A stretch of 64,000 nucleotides of DNA from Pseudoalteromonas arabiensis (GTDB lineage: Bacteria; Pseudomonadota; Gammaproteobacteria; Enterobacterales; Alteromonadaceae). This document shows, one piece after another, positions 58,858 to 64,000 of the stretch (position 1 is the first letter of the stretch; every line of letters begins with the position of its first letter). The notes below the pieces were generated by a model. The model was not told the origin of the DNA. It did not search any database and saw only the letters and a list, made by a program, of their open reading frames with translations. The stretch is taken from the NCBI RefSeq assembly GCF_001550155.1, contig NZ_LRUF01000021.1, forward strand, positions 62,001 through 126,000, given 5' to 3'. Made by a program: the position numbers and the translations under genes.

Positions 58858-59877
58858 TTATACACTCGAGCCACGAATGATTAATCTTGGTGGGAGTAGG
58901 GTGCTCTCCACTTGTTCTCCGCGAATTAATTTAAGCAAGTTATCAACTAACATTTGCCCTGCTAAGGTCGTATCTTGCTGAATTGTGGTCAACGGAGGAT
59001 TGACGAAATTAGCGATGGAAATGTTATCAAAGCCAACCACGTGAACATCATCAGGCACTTTAATTTTTGCTTCTTTTAAAGCGCGAATAGCACCAATGGC
59101 AATCAGGTCACTGGCGGCAAATAGTGAGTTAAAGCGAATGTTATTTGCTATAAGTGAACGGGTAGCATGATAGCCAGATTCTTCTGTAGAAATAGCATTC
59201 GCCATTTTTCGTTCGTTTAGCTTGATACCTTTATCCATAAAAGCATCTTTGAAACCTTGGTAGCGAGCAAAAAATTCAGGGCTGTGATCAGAGGCATCAC
59301 CGATAAACGCACAATCGGTTCTGCCTGTTGCAAGCAGATGCTCTGCGGCAAGTTTACCGCCACCATAATTATCACAGCTCACAGTTAAGTCTGGGCGGTT
59401 ATCAACACTGGCACCCCAGCATACGAACTTAGTATTTTGTTCAATAAGGGTTCTGAACTTAGGCTGGTAATCTAAGTAGTCACCATAGCCTAATAAGATC
59501 AGACCATCTGCACGGTGGCTATCTTCGTAGTCAGCTTGCCAATCTGAGCTACTTGATTGAAAAGACACAAGCAAATCATAGCCTTCTTTTGCACAGGCCC
59601 GGGTAATACTACCAAGCATTGCTAAAAAGAATGGGTTTATTTGTGATTCGTCTGATGTAGGGTCTTCAAATAACAAAAGCGCGAGGGTACTACTTTGCTG
59701 TGTTCTGAGGTTACTAGCGTTTTTATCTACTTTGTAATTAAGTTGTTTGGCGACTTCATGAACACGTCGGCGCGTTTCTTCATTAACCAAAGGGCTATTT
59801 CGAAGTGCTCGTGACACAGTTGACTGAGAAACACCTGCATAATGTGCGATGTCAAAAGATGTCGCTTTACCTTTCAT
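58858..59877 (-). CDS. LacI-family regulator 1 (probable maltodextrin repressor)
   Basis: A 339-residue DNA-binding repressor. The helix-turn-helix is FDIAHYAGVSQSTVSRAL, near the N-terminus. The hinge helix follows around residue 50-58, then the periplasmic-binding-like effector domain with LFAASDLIAIGAIRALKEA and VVGFDNISIANFVNPPLTTI. It is divergent from glk. A CGTATGCA-type operator lies 178 bases upstream, and the other sites of that type precede the starch genes, so this is the best candidate for their repressor. Assignment to that operator is inference. Confidence 0.9.
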   Translation of the reverse strand: MKGKATSFDIAHYAGVSQSTVSRALRNSPLVNEETRRRVHEVAKQLNYKVDKNASNLRTQQSSTLALLLFEDPTSDESQINPFFLAMLGSITRACAKEGYDLLVSFQSSSSDWQADYEDSHRADGLILLGYGDYLDYQPKFRTLIEQNTKFVCWGASVDNRPDLTVSCDNYGGGKLAAEHLLATGRTDCAFIGDASDHSPEFFARYQGFKDAFMDKGIKLNERKMANAISTEESGYHATRSLIANNIRFNSLFAASDLIAIGAIRALKEAKIKVPDDVHVVGFDNISIANFVNPPLTTIQQDTTLAGQMLVDNLLKLIRGEQVESTLLPPRLIIRGSSV

Positions 59878-60054
59878 AGGGTATTAATTCCAAAGCAATA
59901 GTGATGATTTGTAACGGCCATTTTCGGCTATTTAATATTTTTTTCAAGCTATTTGTGATAAGTCGTTTTTATCTGTAAATGATCAAGTTACAGAGTCATT
60001 TTTTGACGTAGCATCACAACGTTAAACGGGCTCAATAAGCAAGTACTTCGTTGT

Positions 60055-60068
60055 AAAATACGTATGCA
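60055..60068. promoter_or_regulatory. CGTATGCA-type operator between LacI regulator 1 and glk
   Basis: AAAATACGTATGCA keeps the ATACGTATGCA core of the starch-gene operators; its left arm is degenerate. It may serve autoregulation of LacI regulator 1 or influence glk. Confidence 0.6.
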
Positions 60069-60091
60069 AAGGCAAATATTTAAAATTTTTA

Positions 60092-60121
60092 TTGATTCAA
60101 TGCTGACACCGGTGTCATAAT
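60092..60121 (+). promoter_or_regulatory. Putative glk promoter containing an operator
   Basis: TTGATT and CATAAT are spaced by 18 bases. The palindrome TGACACCGGTGTCA fills the spacer and part of the -10 element, so a bound repressor should block initiation. Transcription would begin near 60128. Confidence 0.5.
60104..60117. promoter_or_regulatory. TGACACCGGTGTCA operator at glk
   Basis: A perfect 14-bp palindrome with central CG, identical to two sites upstream of edd. LacI regulator 2, encoded between glk and edd, is the likely binder. Confidence 0.75.
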
Positions 60122-60158
60122 GTCGATGTTTTATCATTTTGTTGTCAAAACGTATTTG

Positions 60159-60188
60159 GCTGCCCATTCATTTGGGCAGCATTTTTTT
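60159..60188 (+). terminator. Terminator-like hairpin in glk leader
   Basis: GCTGCCCA and TGGGCAGC enclose a TTCATT loop and are followed by ATTTTTTT. It lies about 30 bases after the predicted start of transcription and 117 bases before the glk ATG, so it may act as an attenuator or end a short RNA. Confidence 0.75.
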
Positions 60189-60304
60189 AATACTAAAGAT
60201 AGTTGCTTTGAGTTAATAACTCAAAGGTTATCTTGAACAGTGGCTTTGCCATTGAAAACTATAAAAATAAGCGGCAAACAGCTTAGACACATAGAGAAAA
60301 CATA

Positions 60305-61303
60305 ATGAACACACAGTCTAACACCGATTTTGATCCTATCCTTGTTGCCGATATTGGCGGCACAAATGCGCGCTTTGCTTTAATCATTGATTTTAATGAA
60401 CATACAAATCAATTTGTCATTGAGCATAACCTTAAATTTCCAAGTGCAGATTTTGGTTCCCTAGAAAGTGCCATTGAGCACTATTTCAGTCAAATATCAT
60501 ATGCAAAGCCTAACAGAGCGTGCTTAGCCGTTGCAGGCCCAATTAAAGCAGGCCAAGTCCATTTAACTAATTTAGGTTGGCATTTTAGCGTTGAAAACCT
60601 AAAAACTAAATTTGCATTCACTCAGCTAGAAGTTATCAATGATTTTGCTGCATTTGCCTATGCAGCGCCTTATTTGGATGATTCACAAAACGTAGCTGTT
60701 AAAGCAGGGCAAGCAGACAACAATGCCAATATTGCCGTGATGGGGCCTGGCACAGGCTTTGGTGCTGCATGCTTGGTGCGTACTTCGCAAGGCAGCGCAG
60801 TACTTAGTTGTGAGGCGGGGCATATTACCCTTGCAGCGGTTACAGAGTTAGATCGCCAGTTAATCACCGAGCTTAAAAAGCAATTAAATCATGTGTCAGT
60901 AGAAACTGTTTTTTCGGGCCCAGGTATAGCGCATTTATATAAAGCGATGGCAGCCGTTAAAGGCGTTGCAGCAAAAAACCTTGATGCGGCACAAATCAGT
61001 GAGCTTGCAACGACAGGACAATGTGATATCTGCGATGCAACCCTTAATCAATTTTGTGATTGGATTGGCAGTGTTGCAGGTGATTTATCCCTTACATTTG
61101 GTGCTCTAGGTGGTGTATTTATTGGCGGTGGTATTTTACCTCGTATGCAACAACGCTTACTATCTAGCCGATTTGTTGAGCGCTTTGCAGACAAAGGCAT
61201 TATGTCGCAATATACTTCACAGATACCTGTAACCTTGGTAACACAAGATAATATTCCGCTAGTTGGTGCTGCTGCGTGTTTACACGTTAGTAGTCGAGCT
61301 TAA
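60305..61303 (+). CDS. glk: Glucokinase
   Basis: Phosphorylates glucose to glucose-6-phosphate with ATP, in the cytoplasm. It has 332 residues (E. coli Glk 321). Landmarks are LVADIGGTNARFALI (phosphate binding), ACLAVAGPI, NLGWHFSVENL, EVINDFAAFAYA with the catalytic Asp, MGPGTGFGAACLV and GALGGVFIGGGILPR. This is the proteobacterial Glk type, not the ROK type. It provides the phosphorylation step that the MFS import route lacks. It is followed after 25 bases by the LacI regulator 2 gene, probably on one mRNA. Confidence 0.95.
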   Translation: MNTQSNTDFDPILVADIGGTNARFALIIDFNEHTNQFVIEHNLKFPSADFGSLESAIEHYFSQISYAKPNRACLAVAGPIKAGQVHLTNLGWHFSVENLKTKFAFTQLEVINDFAAFAYAAPYLDDSQNVAVKAGQADNNANIAVMGPGTGFGAACLVRTSQGSAVLSCEAGHITLAAVTELDRQLITELKKQLNHVSVETVFSGPGIAHLYKAMAAVKGVAAKNLDAAQISELATTGQCDICDATLNQFCDWIGSVAGDLSLTFGALGGVFIGGGILPRMQQRLLSSRFVERFADKGIMSQYTSQIPVTLVTQDNIPLVGAAACLHVSSRA

Positions 61304-61328
61304 TTGGAGCGGACTGGATGATTATCGT

Positions 61329-62342
61329 ATGAAAAAAGTAACCATTAATAGCGTCGCAAGCTACGCCGGTGTATCTAAAAAAACAGTGTCTCGCGTGCTC
61401 AACAATGAGCCTAACGTGAGTGATGCTACCCGAGAAAAAGTACTAAAAGTATTTAAAGAGCTAGATTACACACCAAACCCAATCGCCCGTGGCTTAGCGC
61501 AAAACCGCAGTTTTATTATTGGTTGCTTGTATGATAACCCAAGTAAAAGCTATATCACTCGCGTACAAACTGGTGCGCTAGCAGCATGCCATGACCATAA
61601 TTACAATTTATTGATCCACCCATGTGAACTTCGTGGGCAAGACCTAATTAACAATATTGAACAACTTCTTCAAACATCGCGCTTAGATGGCATTGTATTA
61701 ACGCCGCCATTTTCTGATTTTCCAGAGCTTGTCACTTTTTTAAAATCGAAAAAAATCCCTTATGCGCGCGTTGCATCTGCAGTTCTTGAAGATGATTCTA
61801 TTTCTGTGCGCAGCAATGATGAGCAAGGTGCGTTTGAAATAACAGAGCATTTAATTAAATTAGGTCATAAAGAAATCGCTTTCATTAAAGGTCATCCAGA
61901 TCACAGTGCGACAGAGCAGCGCTTTAAAGGTTATCGCCGTGCGCTTGCTTCTAATGGTATTGAATTTAATGAACGTTTAGTAGAAGAGGGTAACTTTAGT
62001 TATCACTCTGGTGTTGATAGTGCTCGTACAATTCTTGATTTAGAGCCGCGCCCAACGGCAGTCTTTGCATCAAACGATTATATGGCGGCTGCAGTACTTA
62101 AACTAGCAACACAAATGCAATTAAAAGTGCCTGATGATATCTCAATTGCCGGTTTTGATAATGCACCCATTGCACGTCATATTTGGCCTGGACTAACAAC
62201 TATTGCGCAACCAGTTGAAGAAATGACCCACCAAGCGGTAACACAACTAATTAGTCATATTAGTGAGCCACAAGAAACACCTTATCAGGTAACGCTTGAA
62301 GCAAAACTAATTACTCGCGAGTCAACAGCTGCAATTAAATAA
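61329..62342 (+). CDS. LacI-family regulator 2 (probable glk/edd repressor)
   Basis: A 337-residue repressor from MKKVTINSVASYAGVSKKTV. An earlier in-frame start would overlap glk and add non-family residues. The helix-turn-helix is SVASYAGVSKKTVSRVLNNE, and the hinge is near NPIARGLAQNRS. The effector domain has FASNDYMAAAVLKLATQ and IAGFDNAPIARHIWPGLTTI. It sits between glk and edd, both preceded by TGACACCGGTGTCA, so it is the best candidate for that operator. The inducer is unknown; glucose or a pathway intermediate is plausible. Confidence 0.9.
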   Translation: MKKVTINSVASYAGVSKKTVSRVLNNEPNVSDATREKVLKVFKELDYTPNPIARGLAQNRSFIIGCLYDNPSKSYITRVQTGALAACHDHNYNLLIHPCELRGQDLINNIEQLLQTSRLDGIVLTPPFSDFPELVTFLKSKKIPYARVASAVLEDDSISVRSNDEQGAFEITEHLIKLGHKEIAFIKGHPDHSATEQRFKGYRRALASNGIEFNERLVEEGNFSYHSGVDSARTILDLEPRPTAVFASNDYMAAAVLKLATQMQLKVPDDISIAGFDNAPIARHIWPGLTTIAQPVEEMTHQAVTQLISHISEPQETPYQVTLEAKLITRESTAAIK

Positions 62343-62366
62343 AATTCAATTTGTTTTTTTCACAGT

Positions 62367-62404
62367 AGCCCGAGATTGAGTGACGCTTTCTCGGGCTTTT
62401 TTTA
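62367..62404 (+). terminator. Intrinsic terminator after LacI regulator 2
   Basis: AGCCCGAGA and TCTCGGGCT pair around a 13-base loop, followed by seven T. Confidence 0.92.
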
Positions 62405-62589
62405 TGTAAATTCCTTCCTTGGTTGTTTTTATATAACCACCTGAATTTAAAGAGCTACATTGCTGTTTCTCAAAGTTAAAGTGGAACTTTAAACATAACT
62501 TGAGCATGAATTTTACTCATAGTTAGCTAAAATAATGTTGTTCATTATTTGGTCATTTAAAAAAATTAAACTAAATTTAACAGATAAGG

Positions 62590-62619
62590 TTGACACCGGT
62601 GTCACAGTCATGAGTTAAT
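62590..62619 (+). promoter_or_regulatory. Putative edd promoter
   Basis: A perfect -35 box, TTGACA, overlaps the first operator. GTTAAT follows after 18 bases as a -10 element. The second operator would cover the start of transcription near 62626. Confidence 0.5.
62591..62604. promoter_or_regulatory. edd operator 1
   Basis: TGACACCGGTGTCA, perfect palindrome overlapping the -35 box. Confidence 0.78.
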
Positions 62620-62623
62620 ACAG

Positions 62624-62637
62624 TGACACCGGTGTCA
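62624..62637. promoter_or_regulatory. edd operator 2
   Basis: TGACACCGGTGTCA again, 33 bases after operator 1, about three helical turns. Two repressor dimers could bind on the same face of the DNA. Confidence 0.78.
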
Positions 62638-62692
62638 GGTTGGTTGTGAGAGACAGCCTGTCAGCGTACCTTTGAACGGGTAAATCAAAGAT

Positions 62693-62736
62693 GCTCAGTG
62701 CAATTATTTTCGTGGAGTCTGTAATTGTCACTGAGC
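62693..62736 (+). promoter_or_regulatory. Stable hairpin in edd leader
   Basis: GCTCAGTGCAATTA pairs with TAATTGTCACTGAGC: 14 base pairs with one bulged base and a 15-base loop. No T-run follows, so it is not a simple terminator. Its function is unknown. Confidence 0.5.
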
Positions 62737-62772
62737 CTTTATCCTCTAACTATAGAGATGAGTCGAATTTAT

Positions 62773-64000
62773 ATGTTGCATCCTCGTATCCAAGAAGTCA
62801 CCGAACGCGTTATTGAACGTAGTAAAGAGACCCGCCAAGCTTATTTAGATCGTATCGCGCACGCAAAAAAACAAACAAGAGTACGTGCCGGCTTAGGTTG
62901 CGGTAATATTGCACACGTTATGGCTGCTTGTAGCAGCGATGACAAAGCTCGTTTAAAAGCAGATGAGCAACCAAATTTAGCGATTATTAATGCTTACAAC
63001 GATATGCTTTCTGCGCATGTGCCTTACAAAGAATATCCTGATTTAATAAAAACTATTGCTACCAAGTACGATGCAACAGCACAAGTTGCCGGTGGCGTGC
63101 CTGCAATGTGTGACGGTGTTACTCAAGGCCGTGACGGTATGGAGCTTTCATTGTTCTCACGTGATGTGATTGCAATGTCTACAGCGGTTTCTTTATCGCA
63201 TGACGTGTTCGACGGTGTTTTCTGTTTAGGCGTATGCGACAAGATTGTCCCTGGACTGTTAATTGGTGCCTTATCATTTGGTCATTTACCAACGTATTTC
63301 TTACCTGCAGGTCCAATGCAATCGGGTATTCCAAATAAAGAAAAAGCCCGTGTTCGTCAAAAATTTGCACAAGGCTTAGTAAGTCGTGAAGAGCTGTTAG
63401 AAGCAGAAAGCGCGTCTTACCACAGTGCTGGTACTTGTACTTTCTACGGCACGGCAAACTCGAATCAAATGTTAATGGAAATCATGGGTCTACATTTACC
63501 AGGTAGCTCTTTCATTAACCCATACACAGAACTACGTGATGGTTTAACAGGTCATGCTGTCGAAACCATGTTAAAGCAGTTAATCGATACACAAGACGCT
63601 AATTGCCTTGCTGATGTAGTGAGTGAGAAAACAATTATTAATGGTTTAGTTGGCTTGTTATCAACAGGCGGCTCAACGAACCACGCAATCCACTTAGTAG
63701 CAATTGCGAAAGCAGCGGGTGTAATCCTTACATGGAAAGACATGGCTGACTTATCAGAAGTTGTGCCACTTCTTACGCGTATCTACCCGAATGGCTCAGC
63801 AGATGTGAACCACTTCCAAGCTGCCGGCGGTATGGGCTTCTTAATGAAGCAACTGCTTAGCAAAGGTTATTTACATAACGATGTGAAAACCATTGTGGGT
63901 GATGGCCTAGAAGCATACACCACAGAGCCAATGTTAGATAAAGACTCATCAGTGATCATGACAAACAGCACAGGCCCAAGCAAAGTTAAATGGGTGGCGT
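62773..64000 (+). CDS. edd: 6-phosphogluconate dehydratase, 3' end cut by window edge
   Basis: First enzyme specific to the Entner-Doudoroff pathway, converting 6-phosphogluconate to 2-keto-3-deoxy-6-phosphogluconate with a 4Fe-4S cluster. About 409 residues are visible of an expected 600 or so. The N-terminus [20 protein letters not shown] aligns with E. coli Edd, which supports the ATG at 62773 over an in-frame ATG at 62758. Conserved segments are [37 protein letters not shown] [23 protein letters not shown] and [14 protein letters not shown]. The cluster-binding Cys residues in these segments are present. eda probably follows outside the window. Confidence 0.96.
   Translation, partial: MLHPRIQEVTERVIERSKETRQAYLDRIAHAKKQTRVRAGLGCGNIAHVMAACSSDDKARLKADEQPNLAIINAYNDMLSAHVPYKEYPDLIKTIATKYDATAQVAGGVPAMCDGVTQGRDGMELSLFSRDVIAMSTAVSLSHDVFDGVFCLGVCDKIVPGLLIGALSFGHLPTYFLPAGPMQSGIPNKEKARVRQKFAQGLVSREELLEAESASYHSAGTCTFYGTANSNQMLMEIMGLHLPGSSFINPYTELRDGLTGHAVETMLKQLIDTQDANCLADVVSEKTIINGLVGLLSTGGSTNHAIHLVAIAKAAGVILTWKDMADLSEVVPLLTRIYPNGSADVNHFQAAGGMGFLMKQLLSKGYLHNDVKTIVGDGLEAYTTEPMLDKDSSVIMTNSTGPSKVKWVA

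Larger units (their letters stand above)
59878..60304. other. 427-base divergent region between LacI regulator 1 and glk
   Basis: No coding sequence. It holds one operator of each type (60055-60068 and 60104-60117), a probable glk promoter, and a leader with a terminator-like hairpin and two smaller hairpins before the glk start. Confidence 0.8.
62343..62772. other. 430-base region between LacI regulator 2 and edd
   Basis: No coding sequence. It holds the terminator of the glk operon, an AT-rich stretch, the edd promoter with two operators, and a long leader with a stable hairpin. Confidence 0.8.

Noticed and set aside
62693..62736. edd leader hairpin as an intrinsic terminator or as a HexR site.
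   Set aside because: No T-run follows the stem, and the TGTAATT half-like sequence lacks a matching second half.

Overview
The window looks like chromosomal DNA of a marine gammaproteobacterium of the Alteromonadales, most likely Pseudoalteromonas or a close relative. This is inferred from protein resemblance and gene order: AlaA, YfbV-AckA-Pta, YcfL-LpoB, ScpB-RluB, SohB, DUF3718 proteins, a VolA-type lipase, an OsmC-YcaO fusion, and TonB-dependent uptake of maltodextrin. The DNA is moderately AT-rich. I see no rRNA, tRNA, CRISPR array, insertion sequence, prophage or integrase. The window opens inside a signal peptidase gene and closes inside edd.

Positions 1-40130 are mainly core genome in short operons, many ending in bidirectional intrinsic terminators. 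They include translation and nucleotide genes (metG, apbC, dcd), signalling (a membrane EAL protein, an HPt protein), alaA, a four-gene lpoB cluster of cell-envelope proteins, an ACT / EIIA-like / ArsC-like / dapE / M15 peptidase operon, ackA-pta with divergent yfbV, an xthA / ECF permease / rlmA operon, scpB-rluB, yciK, a VolA-like lipase, sohB, a dicarboxylate/amino-acid symporter, a large Ig-like lipoprotein, topA and a UPF0114 membrane protein.

Positions 40190-54592 form a starch/maltodextrin utilisation locus. It holds a cytoplasmic GH13 alpha-glucosidase, a TonB-dependent receptor, a flavin-dependent halogenase homologue, an exported SusA-like GH13 enzyme, a GH13 lipoprotein, an SLC45-like MFS sugar transporter and a GH15 glucoamylase lipoprotein. 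After a DUF1287 protein, an unknown exported protein and OsmC-YcaO, positions 58858-64000 carry LacI regulator 1, glucokinase, LacI regulator 2 and edd. The likely path is: maltodextrin enters the periplasm through the receptor, is cut by the exported and lipoprotein glycosidases, small sugars enter through the MFS carrier, the cytoplasmic glucosidase finishes hydrolysis, Glk phosphorylates glucose, and Edd feeds the Entner-Doudoroff pathway.

Two palindromic operator families divide this region. TGCATACGTATGCA-type sites precede the alpha-glucosidase, the receptor and the lipoprotein amylase, and one lies between LacI regulator 1 and glk. TGACACCGGTGTCA sites lie inside the apparent glk promoter and, in duplicate, across the edd promoter. 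A strong terminator-like hairpin lies between the glk promoter and the glk start, suggesting an attenuated leader or a short RNA. The most interesting points are this regulatory layout, the halogenase homologue inside a sugar locus, an EIIA-like protein that appears to lack a normal phosphotransfer site, and a pair of facing DnaA-box-like sequences near pta.
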